A stretch of DNA of 64,000 nt from Actinomycetota bacterium (GTDB lineage: Bacteria > Actinomycetota > Acidimicrobiia > Spongiisociales > UBA4744): assembly GCA_013152275.1 (NCBI GenBank), contig JAADGS010000030.1, positions 44,439 through 108,438 on the forward strand, in the 5' to 3' direction. The translations under genes and the position numbers were made by a program. The notes under the pieces are model-generated. The model saw only the letters and a program-made list of their open reading frames with translations. It was not told where the DNA came from and ran no database searches. Below are positions 43,492-51,238 of this stretch, one piece after another (position 1 is the first letter of the stretch; each line of letters opens with the position of its first letter).

Positions 43492-45149
43492 ACTCGCCGA
43501 TGAGACGACGTGAAATCCTCGACCTGCTCTACGGGTCTGGAGCACCGGAGACCGCGTTACGCCTCGAACGACTCCTCGAAGAGCATCGCTCCGAACGCGA
43601 GGCCGGCAAGCTCTGGAGCGAACAGGACGCGTGGGTCATCACCTATCCGGATCAGTTTCGACGGCCGGAAGAACCGACGCTGCAGACGCTCCACAGCTTC
43701 TTCGACGGCCATCTCTCCCCCTGGATGAACGGCATACATGTGCTGCCGTTCTATCCCTGGTCCTCCGATGACGGGTTCGCGGTCATCGATCCGACCGCGG
43801 TCGATCCTGCCTACGGAACGTGGAGCGATATCGAGACGCTCGCCGAGCGGCACCGCCTCGTTCTCGATGCGGTCGTCAACCACCTGTCGGCCGAAAGCAT
43901 CTGGTTCCGGCGGTATCTCTCCGGTGATCCTGCCTACGAGGACTACTTCCTGACCGCCGATCCGAACACCGACCTCACGAGTGTCGTGCGCCCACGGACC
44001 ACCCCGCTGCTGACACGATTCACCTCGGCGACCGGCGAACGGTGGGTCTGGACCACATTCTCGGCCGACCAGGTCGATCTCAACTATCACAATCCGAACG
44101 TTCTCCTGGAAATGATTCGTGTACTCCTCGGCTACGCGGCACACGGAGCGTCGGTGATCCGCCTCGACGCGATCGCGCTCGTCTGGAAGGAACTCGGCAC
44201 ATCCTGCATGAGCCTGCCCCAGACGCATGCCTTCGTCGAACTCATCCGCTCATGTCTCGACGCCACCTATCCGGGGACGCTCCTCCTCACCGAGACCAAC
44301 GTCCCCCATGATGAGAACGTCTCATACTTCGGTTCGGACGCCCGACCGGAGGCACACATCGTCTACCAATTCCCTCTTGCGCCGCTGGTTCTTCACACGT
44401 TCGCAACCGGGGACTCGACGGCCCTCACCACGTGGGCGGCATCGCTCGACACACGGACCGGCACGACCTTCCTCAACTTCCTCGCCTCGCACGACGGTGT
44501 CGGGGTACGCCCGGTCGAGGGAATCCTCACCCCGAGTCAGATCGGTGCCTTGTGCGACCTCTCGATCGCATCGGGCGGAGCTGTCGGAGAGCGCACGTTG
44601 GGTGATGGCACCACATCTCCCTACGAGATCAACGCGACATGGTTCGATCTGCTGGCCGCCGGCCACGACGAACATGCGGCGATCGCCAGGCACCTTGCGA
44701 GTCACGCCATCATGTTCGCCCTTCGCGGCATCCCCGCGGTGTATGTGCACAGCCTGTTCGGTACCGGCAACGACACCCGCGCGTACGAACGGACCGGTTT
44801 GCGACGAAGCCTCAACCGGCACAGGTTCGACGATGTCGATGCACTCGAACGAAACCTCCAGGACGGTGCAACGAAGGCGCACCGAATCCTGCATGGGATG
44901 CGGAGGATGCTCGAACGGCGACGCGACCATCCCGCCTTCCACCCCGATGCCCGACAGCGCATCCTCGATGCGCCCCGCGGCCTCGTGGCGGTCGAACGGT
45001 GGACGCCCGATACGGCGGCACGGGTCATCGTCAACGCAACGTCCACACCCGTCGATGTCCGTCACCTCACCCGATCGTGGCGGGAGATCACAAGCGATCG
45101 GCCCGCGCCGGTGCTGAGCGGATGGCAGTCGCTCTGGCTCACGCAGTAG
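43485..45149 (+). CDS. GH13_18 glycoside phosphorylase, probably glucosylglycerate phosphorylase
   Basis: The 554-residue protein is a sucrose-phosphorylase-like GH13 enzyme. The barrel motifs give a nucleophile Asp228 (VIRLDAI), acid/base Glu270 (LLLTETNVPHDENVSYFG) and stabilising Asp337 (LASHDGVGVRP). VLPFYPWSSDDGFAVID (86-102) is shared with the whole subfamily. The TETNVPHDENVSYFG loop and the glycerate kinase next door favour the glucosylglycerate-phosphorylase (YcjM-like) branch over sucrose; the exact substrate is an inference. It cleaves an alpha-glucoside with phosphate to glucose 1-phosphate. ATG 43485 lies inside the kinase stop, so the two are coupled. Confidence 0.85.
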   Translation: MVNSPMRRREILDLLYGSGAPETALRLERLLEEHRSEREAGKLWSEQDAWVITYPDQFRRPEEPTLQTLHSFFDGHLSPWMNGIHVLPFYPWSSDDGFAVIDPTAVDPAYGTWSDIETLAERHRLVLDAVVNHLSAESIWFRRYLSGDPAYEDYFLTADPNTDLTSVVRPRTTPLLTRFTSATGERWVWTTFSADQVDLNYHNPNVLLEMIRVLLGYAAHGASVIRLDAIALVWKELGTSCMSLPQTHAFVELIRSCLDATYPGTLLLTETNVPHDENVSYFGSDARPEAHIVYQFPLAPLVLHTFATGDSTALTTWAASLDTRTGTTFLNFLASHDGVGVRPVEGILTPSQIGALCDLSIASGGAVGERTLGDGTTSPYEINATWFDLLAAGHDEHAAIARHLASHAIMFALRGIPAVYVHSLFGTGNDTRAYERTGLRRSLNRHRFDDVDALERNLQDGATKAHRILHGMRRMLERRRDHPAFHPDARQRILDAPRGLVAVERWTPDTAARVIVNATSTPVDVRHLTRSWREITSDRPAPVLSGWQSLWLTQ

Positions 45150-45187
45150 AAACCTGAATCCCGTCTGCACGACGCGCCCAGCGTTGG

Positions 45188-45193
45188 TAGGGT
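45188..45193 (+). promoter_or_regulatory. Candidate -10 of the sugar ABC transporter operon
   Basis: TAGGGT fits the TANNNT pattern used elsewhere in this window. It lies 18 bp before the leader hairpin and 80 nt before the binding-protein start, in the gap after the phosphorylase gene. No good -35 was recognised. Confidence 0.3.
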
Positions 45194-45210
45194 CGAAGAC
45201 ACGACCAGGA

Positions 45211-45254
45211 GAAGGGGCTTGCGTCAACCGCCCGTGCGCGGTCAAACCCCCTTC
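45211..45254 (+). promoter_or_regulatory. Leader stem-loop before the binding-protein gene
   Basis: GAAGGGG (45211-45217) pairs with CCCCTTC (45248-45254), and an inner ACCGC/GCGGT stem (45227-45231 with 45238-45242) closes a six-base loop. The GGAGGAGG ribosome-binding site begins 7 nt after the structure, so folding could influence mRNA stability or translation start. Confidence 0.5.
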
Positions 45255-45273
45255 GCGTTAGGAGGAGGTAACT

Positions 45274-46737
45274 ATGAAACGATTGAGAAGTGCACTGCTG
45301 ATATTGGTGGTGTTCTCGATGATTGCCGTTGCATGCGGAACATCCGGAGAGGTCACGCCGGAGACTGTGACGGTTACCGTCCAGGTTCCTGGGGAGACGG
45401 TCACGTCGATCGTCACCGAGACCAAGACCGTCGAGGTCGAGACACCGACGATCACGTTCTGGAGCACCGAGACACAGCCGGCTCGCGTCAAGATCACCCA
45501 GGGCATCATCGACCGCTTCACGGCAGCGACAGGTATCAACGTCATCCCCGTGTACGTGGATGAGAATGCGCTCCCCGAGACGATGGTGGCGGCAGCGGCG
45601 AGCGGGACACTCCCTGACGTCGTGTTCCACCCGATCGACTTCACCGTCGGATGGGCGGAACAAGGGTTGCTCGACATGGACGCGGCGGCCGAGGTCGTCA
45701 AGGACCTTGGCGCGGATACGTTCGCTCAAGGAGCGCTCAACATGGCCACGGTCAACGGCACGGTGGCGGCGGTTCCGTCCGACGGCTGGGGCCAGCTGCT
45801 GATCTACCGCCAGGACCTGTTCGATGCAAACGGTCTGGACCGTCCGGACACGTTCCAGAAGATCCAACTGGCCGCCAAGACACTCAATGATCCGGGGAAC
45901 AACTTCTTCGGTATCACGGCATCGACCGATGCCGGAGCGGTGTTCACGCAGCAGACGTTCGAGCACTTCGCGCTGGCGAACAACTGTCAGCTCACCGACG
46001 ATGCCGGCAACGTCACACTCGACACACCCGAATGCATCGAGGCGATCCGCTTCTACACCAACCTGCTGAAGAACTACAGCCCAGGCGGCACCCAGGACGT
46101 GGTGACGACTCGGGCGACGTACTTCGCGGGCCAGGCAGCGATGATCGTGTGGTCGCCATTCATCATGGATGAGATGGCGGGTCTGCGCGACTCGGCGTTC
46201 CCGACCTGCCCCGAATGTGTGAACGATCCGGCCTATCTGGCAAAGAACTCGGGATTCGTCCCGGCGTTCGCCGGACCGAACGGCTCACCTGCCCAGTACG
46301 GACAGATCTCCTACCTGGGAATCGGCACGGGCTCGAATACCGAGGCCGCGAAGAAGTTCATCGAATTCTGGCTGGGCGACGGCTATCTCGACTGGCTCTC
46401 CACCTCGGTGGAAGGCAAGTTCCCGATGCGCCGCGGCACGCCCGACGATCCGACGAAGTTCATCGACGGGTGGAAGGCCCTCAAGACCGGTGTCGATCGG
46501 AAGGCACCCTTGAGCGACTTCTACAGCCCAGAGGTCATCAACGAGCTGATCGCAGGTGCCGACAACTTCCAGCGCTGGGGATTCCTCCAGGGACAGGGAC
46601 AGTTGGTCACCGCGATCTACACGTCACTGCCGGTTCCGAAGGCGATCAGGGACGTTCTCGACGGAACGCTCACGCCCGAGACGGCGGCAGCCGACCTACA
46701 AGCCGAAGTCGAGCAGGAACTCGAACTGCTCAAATAG
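45274..46737 (+). CDS. Sugar ABC transporter solute-binding lipoprotein
   Basis: The 487-residue protein has a lipoprotein signal with lipobox AVAC (Cys21). A threonine/valine-rich linker (about 26-58) follows, then a family 1 extracellular sugar-binding domain starting ITFWSTETQPARVKITQGII. It should bind a glycoside outside the membrane and deliver it to the two permeases encoded next. Given the phosphorylase and glycerate kinase upstream, glucosylglycerate or a related compound is the likely ligand. AGGAGGAGG gives a very strong ribosome-binding site. A 13-bp hairpin follows the stop, which may keep the mRNA of this abundant component stable. Confidence 0.9.
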   Translation: MKRLRSALLILVVFSMIAVACGTSGEVTPETVTVTVQVPGETVTSIVTETKTVEVETPTITFWSTETQPARVKITQGIIDRFTAATGINVIPVYVDENALPETMVAAAASGTLPDVVFHPIDFTVGWAEQGLLDMDAAAEVVKDLGADTFAQGALNMATVNGTVAAVPSDGWGQLLIYRQDLFDANGLDRPDTFQKIQLAAKTLNDPGNNFFGITASTDAGAVFTQQTFEHFALANNCQLTDDAGNVTLDTPECIEAIRFYTNLLKNYSPGGTQDVVTTRATYFAGQAAMIVWSPFIMDEMAGLRDSAFPTCPECVNDPAYLAKNSGFVPAFAGPNGSPAQYGQISYLGIGTGSNTEAAKKFIEFWLGDGYLDWLSTSVEGKFPMRRGTPDDPTKFIDGWKALKTGVDRKAPLSDFYSPEVINELIAGADNFQRWGFLQGQGQLVTAIYTSLPVPKAIRDVLDGTLTPETAAADLQAEVEQELELLK

Positions 46738-46743
46738 CCCACC

Positions 46744-46773
46744 AGGAGGGGGACGCGATGGCGTCCCCCTCCT
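46744..46773 (+). other. 13-bp intergenic hairpin between binding-protein and permease genes
   Basis: AGGAGGGGGACGC (46744-46756) pairs perfectly with GCGTCCCCCTCCT (46761-46773) around a GATG loop. No U-tract follows. It begins 7 bp after the binding-protein stop and ends 13 bp before the permease start. It probably protects the upstream mRNA or causes partial termination, as seen in other sugar transporter operons. Confidence 0.75.
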
Positions 46774-46785
46774 CTTGGAGTTCGC

Positions 46786-47745
46786 ATGGCAGCTCCCACA
46801 TCAGCACCACCCAGAAAGCGAAAAACCCTCGCAAGGCGCGAGGCGCGTCTCGCCTGGATCTTCGTCCTCCCCGCGGCGGTCATCGTGCTCGGGCTCGTTC
46901 TCTTCCCGATCATCTGGAACGTCTCACTGAGTTTTCAGCGGCTGCGGCTGATCGACCTCCAACACATCAACTTCTTTCGCTTCGAGGGGACCCTGAGGAA
47001 CTTCAAAGCCGTCGTCGGGGTGCGGGACTTCTGGCAGACCATCTGGACGACCCTCGAGTACACGGTGTTCGGCACGGTCCTGTCGATGGTCATGGGCCTG
47101 TGGGCGGCGCTCGTCGTCCGCAAGTCGTTCCGGGGCCGCTCGCTGGTACGGGGACTCATGCTGTTCCCGTATGTCACACCGGTGATCGCCGCCGCTTTCG
47201 TCTGGCAGCTCATGCTGAACCAGACGTTCGGGATCGCCAACGAGTGGATCGCCGCGGCGGGCGGGCAACGCATCGACTTCCTGGGCACCCGCTTCTACGA
47301 GCTCTCCCTGTTCGGAGCCCACCTCAAGGTGCCGCTCGCGCTCACGATGGTGATCCTGTTCGAAGGCTGGCGGTACTTCCCGTTCGCCTTCCTGTTCATC
47401 CTTGCCCGCCTCCAGGCGATTCCTTCGGAACTCGACGAGGCGGCGATGGTCGACGGCGCCACCCTCAGCCAGCGATTCTGGTACGTGACCCTCCCTCAGC
47501 TCCGAGGGGTCTTCTCGGTGCTGTTTCTTCTCCGTTTCATCTGGACGTTCAACAAGTTCGACGACATCTTCCTGCTCACCGGCGGGGCTGCCGGCACGCA
47601 GGTCATCACCGTCAAGATCATCGAATGGCTGCGGGGACGTGGCGACATCGGTGCGGCGGCCGCGCTGGGACTCGTTCTTGCCGCGATCCTCATGGTGCTG
47701 TTGTTCGTCTACTTCAAGTGGTTCTACCAGGAGGATGAGGCATGA
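46786..47745 (+). CDS. Sugar ABC transporter permease (MalF-like)
   Basis: The 319-residue protein has six membrane helices and the cytoplasmic EAA loop ELDEAAMVDGATLSQRFWYVTLP (about 217-239) that docks the ATPase. A basic N-terminus (RKRKTLARREARLAW) precedes helix 1. It forms the membrane channel with the next gene product. There is no ATPase gene in the operon, so a shared MsmX/UgpC-type ATPase from elsewhere must serve it. The stop overlaps the second permease start by 4 bp. Confidence 0.9.
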   Translation: MAAPTSAPPRKRKTLARREARLAWIFVLPAAVIVLGLVLFPIIWNVSLSFQRLRLIDLQHINFFRFEGTLRNFKAVVGVRDFWQTIWTTLEYTVFGTVLSMVMGLWAALVVRKSFRGRSLVRGLMLFPYVTPVIAAAFVWQLMLNQTFGIANEWIAAAGGQRIDFLGTRFYELSLFGAHLKVPLALTMVILFEGWRYFPFAFLFILARLQAIPSELDEAAMVDGATLSQRFWYVTLPQLRGVFSVLFLLRFIWTFNKFDDIFLLTGGAAGTQVITVKIIEWLRGRGDIGAAAALGLVLAAILMVLLFVYFKWFYQEDEA

Positions 47746-48608
47746 GCCGCGCCGTCTTCGAAGAACGTCTCTTCGCCGTCCTCAAGTGGCTGAGCATCGT
47801 CTTCTTCGTCGTCATCACGCTCTTCCCGCTCATCTACATGTTCGGCCTGTCATTCCGGTCGATCCAGGAGCTGCTTCTCCACCCGGCTCGGCTGTTCCCC
47901 CCGTGGGAGCAGATCAAGAGCCTCGTCACCTACAAGGAGGTGCTCGGCTCGGGACTGACGGGAGGCCAAGGATTCGGCGTGTTCGTGAAGAACAGTGCGA
48001 TCGTCAGCGTGGCCACCGTGATCGTCACCACCACCCTTGCGATCTTCGCCGCCTACGCCGCCGCCCGCATGCGTTTCTCCGGCAAGAAGGCGATCAGCTG
48101 GGGGATCCTGCTCGTCTACCTGTTCCCCGCAGTCGTGATCGCCATCCCGCTGTTCGTACTGTTCTCGAAAGTCGGGCTGCGTTCGTCGCTGACGGGCCTG
48201 GTCATCGTCTATCTGGCACAGACGATTCCGGTTGCCCTCTACATGCTGAGAAGCCACTTCGAGACGATCCCGGCGTCGCTGGAAGAGGCCGGCCTCATCG
48301 ACGGCCTCTCACGCTTCGGGGTCATCCGCAAGATCACGCTGCCGCTGTCGGCGCCCGCGATCGCCGCCGTTGCGCTCTACATCTTCATGATCGCCTGGAA
48401 CGAGTTCCTCTTCGCCCTGCTGTTCCTCATCGAACGGCGTGACCTGTGGACGGTCGCACTGGGTCTCCAGCAGATGAACACCGTGGAGGTTCCCAAGACC
48501 CTGCTCATGGCCGGGTCGGTGATCGTCACCCTTCCGGTCATCATCCTGTTCTTCGCTGCCGAACGATTCCTCACCGAGGGCCTCACCGCCGGAGGCGTCA
48601 AGGGGTGA
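47742..48608 (+). CDS. Sugar ABC transporter permease (MalG-like)
   Basis: The 288-residue protein has six helices and the EAA motif IPASLEEAGLIDGLSRFGVI (about 176-195), followed by IRKITLPLSAPAI. The C-terminal AAERFLTEGLTAGGVKG is the standard end of MalG-type permeases. It pairs with the MalF-like protein encoded upstream. ATG overlaps the upstream stop (ATGA-type). The stop overlaps the GTG start of the glycosyltransferase gene, so the transporter and the transferase are one translation unit. Confidence 0.9.
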   Translation: MSRAVFEERLFAVLKWLSIVFFVVITLFPLIYMFGLSFRSIQELLLHPARLFPPWEQIKSLVTYKEVLGSGLTGGQGFGVFVKNSAIVSVATVIVTTTLAIFAAYAAARMRFSGKKAISWGILLVYLFPAVVIAIPLFVLFSKVGLRSSLTGLVIVYLAQTIPVALYMLRSHFETIPASLEEAGLIDGLSRFGVIRKITLPLSAPAIAAVALYIFMIAWNEFLFALLFLIERRDLWTVALGLQQMNTVEVPKTLLMAGSVIVTLPVIILFFAAERFLTEGLTAGGVKG

Positions 48609-49807
48609 TCATCGGCATGGTCTCCACCAGGTTCGCCGGTCTCGACGGCGTCACCTTGGAGACGGCCAAGGTCGCCCATGTGCTCGAAGAGGCCGGCCAT
48701 CAGATCGCATGGTTCGCCGGGAAACTCGGACCGCAGTACCGACCTGGCACCGAGTACCCGCCGGCGTTCTTCGGCACCGACCAGAACCGGGATCTCCAGC
48801 GCCGCAGCTTCGGCCGGGACACACGGCCTGCCGGGACCATCGAGCAGATACGAGCCGAGGCAGCCGCCATCAACCGGGCACTGCACACGTTCGTCGGCGA
48901 CTTCGGCGTGGACGTGCTCATGCCTCAGAACGCCCTTTCGATCCCGATGCACCTGCCTCTCGGCGTCGGCATCACCGACTTCACCCTCGAATCGTCCATC
49001 CCCTCCATCTCCCACCATCACGACTTCTTCTGGGAACGCACCAGGTTCTGGCCGAACGCCGTCCAGGACATCCTGTACGGGGCGTTTCCGCCTCCAGCTC
49101 CCAGGATGCAGCACATCGTCATCAATTCGTTCGCCCGCGAGGAATTCGCCCGCAGGCGTGCCATCGCCGCGACGCTGCTGCCCAACGTGATGGACTTCGA
49201 GCACCCGCCGGGACAGGCCGACCCGACCAGATTCCGTGCCGAAGCCGGCCTCCGAACCGGAGACCTGATCTTGCTCCAGTCGACGAGGCGGATTCCTCGC
49301 AAGAACATCGAGCTGACCCTCCAGCTCGCCCACCAGCTGGCGGACCCACACGTCAAGGTGGTCGTGACCCATCCCGAACACGACCAGGAAGGCGACTACT
49401 GGGGCTTCCTGTGCGACCGGGCGGAACGCCTACAGGTGGACCTCCGGTTCGTGCCGACGGGCGAACCGGGTCGACCCACGCTCGAAGAGGCGTACGCTGC
49501 AGCCGACCTCGTCACGTTCCCAAGTCGTATCGAAGGCTTCGGCAACGCGCTGCTCGAAGCCGTCTACTACCGCCGCCCCGTGTTCGTGAACCGCTATCCC
49601 GTGTACGTTCGAGACATCGCACCGACCGGCATCGAGTGCATAGAGGTCGACGGCCGGCTCAGCAGCAGTGCAGTCAAGCAAGTCGCCGCATGGCTCGAAG
49701 AACCTGAAGCCTGGGCCGAGATCGTGGAACGCAACTACGAGATCGGTCTTCAGAACTTCTCGTACAAGGTGCTGCGGCGCCGGCTGCTCCCCATGCTCGC
49801 CGAGTGA
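48605..49807 (+). CDS. GT4-type glycosyltransferase
   Basis: The 400-residue GT-B protein begins IIGMVSTRFAGLDGVTLETA, with the glycine-rich donor/acceptor loop. Its second domain has LLQSTRRIPRKNIELTLQLA, HPEHDQEGDYW and the nucleotide-sugar motif FPSRIEGFGNALLEAVYYRRPVF shortened to the EGFGNALLEA core (EX7E-like). It transfers a sugar from a nucleotide donor. Placement after the sugar transporter and the glucosylglycerate-type phosphorylase suggests it makes or extends the same glycoside, but the donor and acceptor are not known. GTG 48605 is chosen for the overlap with the permease stop; an ATG at 48617 is possible. Confidence 0.82.
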   Translation: MIIGMVSTRFAGLDGVTLETAKVAHVLEEAGHQIAWFAGKLGPQYRPGTEYPPAFFGTDQNRDLQRRSFGRDTRPAGTIEQIRAEAAAINRALHTFVGDFGVDVLMPQNALSIPMHLPLGVGITDFTLESSIPSISHHHDFFWERTRFWPNAVQDILYGAFPPPAPRMQHIVINSFAREEFARRRAIAATLLPNVMDFEHPPGQADPTRFRAEAGLRTGDLILLQSTRRIPRKNIELTLQLAHQLADPHVKVVVTHPEHDQEGDYWGFLCDRAERLQVDLRFVPTGEPGRPTLEEAYAAADLVTFPSRIEGFGNALLEAVYYRRPVFVNRYPVYVRDIAPTGIECIEVDGRLSSSAVKQVAAWLEEPEAWAEIVERNYEIGLQNFSYKVLRRRLLPMLAE

Positions 49808-50015
49808 CCGCCGTCTCGCCGGCCGTGTCCCGGGCAGCGAAGCGGCCTGCGCGCACACGTGTCGTATCCCGGCAGGGTGAGGGGATGGCACCGGCGTCGG
49901 TCACTGCGATCGTGTGCGTGGCACCGGGTGACGTCCGGGTCGTGCCATGCACGTGAACGACCGAGGAGCCGAGGATCCTTGCCACCGACGCTCGATCTCC
50001 CCGTACACTGGCTCC

Positions 50016-51143
50016 ATGGATCTGGCTTCCTATCGGAACCGGTTCCCCGTGCTCGAGAACGCTGCATACCTTGTCAGCCATTCGCTTGGAGCGATGCCTC
50101 TCGACGCCAAGGAGGAACTGGAGCTCTACATGAACGAGTGGGCGACACGTGGGGTCGGCGCGTGGAACGAAGGATGGTGGGACACGCCGCTGAGCGTCGG
50201 TGACGAACTGGCCCCGATCGTCGGCGCGCCGCCCGGTTCGATCGCGATGGTCCCGAACGTGACCGTCGCCGAGTCGATTGCGGCTTCCTGCTTCACGTTG
50301 CACGGTGAAGCCAACCGGATCGCGTGCACGGATCTGAGCTTTCCCTCCGTTCGGCTGATCTGGGAGAGAGTCCCAGGCGCAAAGGTGACCACGGTCCGCA
50401 GTTGGGACGGGACGACGATCCCGACGGAGACGTTCGTCGCGGCGATCGACGAGCGCACCGCCGTCGTGGTCGTCGGTCACATTCTCTTTCCCAGCTCGTA
50501 CCTGCAGAATGCCAAGGCAATCATCGAGCAGGCCCATGACGTTGGCGCCATGGTGGTCCTCGACGTGTACCAGTCCGCAGGAGTGATGCCGATCGATCTC
50601 GTCGACTTGGAAGTTGACTTCGCCGTCGGCGGCTCTGCGAAATGGCTCTGTGGAGGCCTCGGTGCCGGCTGGCTGTACGTCCGCAAGGAGCTGCAACCGA
50701 GCCTCGAACCCAGATTGGTCGCATGGCCAGGTGCTCGTTCCCCGTTCGACGTCCACACACAAGAGGTGGCGTCGCAGGACGGCATGTGGCGCTTCGTGTC
50801 CGGCACCCCGAACGTGCCGGCGCTCTACACGGCGAGGGCAGGCTATCGAATCATCAGGGAGGCTGGAGCGGCAGCGATCCGTGACGACTCGCTCCGCATG
50901 ACCGGCAAGCTCATCGAGATCGGTGACCGGCTTGGGATTCCCCTCCTCACGAACCGTGACCCGAACCGGCGCGGGGGCACGGTGACGTTCGCCGTCGAGG
51001 ATGCCCAGCGAGTCGCCGCCCGCCTGGCCGAGCAGCACGTCATCGTCGAGGCCGTGCCGGATGTCGGCATCAGCGTCGGACCTCACTTCTACAACAACGA
51101 AGAGGACCTCGACCGCTTCGAGACGGCCCTCCGGCACGCCTGA
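50016..51143 (+). CDS. Class V aminotransferase (kynureninase/cysteine-desulfurase-like)
   Basis: The 375-residue PLP enzyme has the cofactor-binding aspartate in LDVYQSAGV (Asp183) and the Schiff-base lysine in VGGSAKWLCGG (Lys209), with an N-terminal FPVLENAAYLVSHSLGAMP. The pattern is close to kynureninase-like and isopenicillin-epimerase-like members, so it may cleave or transaminate an amino acid; the substrate is not clear. TACACT (50004-50009) lies 6 nt before the ATG with no ribosome-binding site, so it probably has its own leaderless promoter separate from the sugar operon upstream. Confidence 0.82.
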   Translation: MDLASYRNRFPVLENAAYLVSHSLGAMPLDAKEELELYMNEWATRGVGAWNEGWWDTPLSVGDELAPIVGAPPGSIAMVPNVTVAESIAASCFTLHGEANRIACTDLSFPSVRLIWERVPGAKVTTVRSWDGTTIPTETFVAAIDERTAVVVVGHILFPSSYLQNAKAIIEQAHDVGAMVVLDVYQSAGVMPIDLVDLEVDFAVGGSAKWLCGGLGAGWLYVRKELQPSLEPRLVAWPGARSPFDVHTQEVASQDGMWRFVSGTPNVPALYTARAGYRIIREAGAAAIRDDSLRMTGKLIEIGDRLGIPLLTNRDPNRRGGTVTFAVEDAQRVAARLAEQHVIVEAVPDVGISVGPHFYNNEEDLDRFETALRHA

Positions 51144-51238
51144 GTTTGCACCGCGAGTGCTCTCGACGGTGACGGGTCCCATCCCGGCCTTCGTGGGACC
51201 AGGCGCTCGTCCGTAGAATCCAGCCTCGAGGAGGACCT

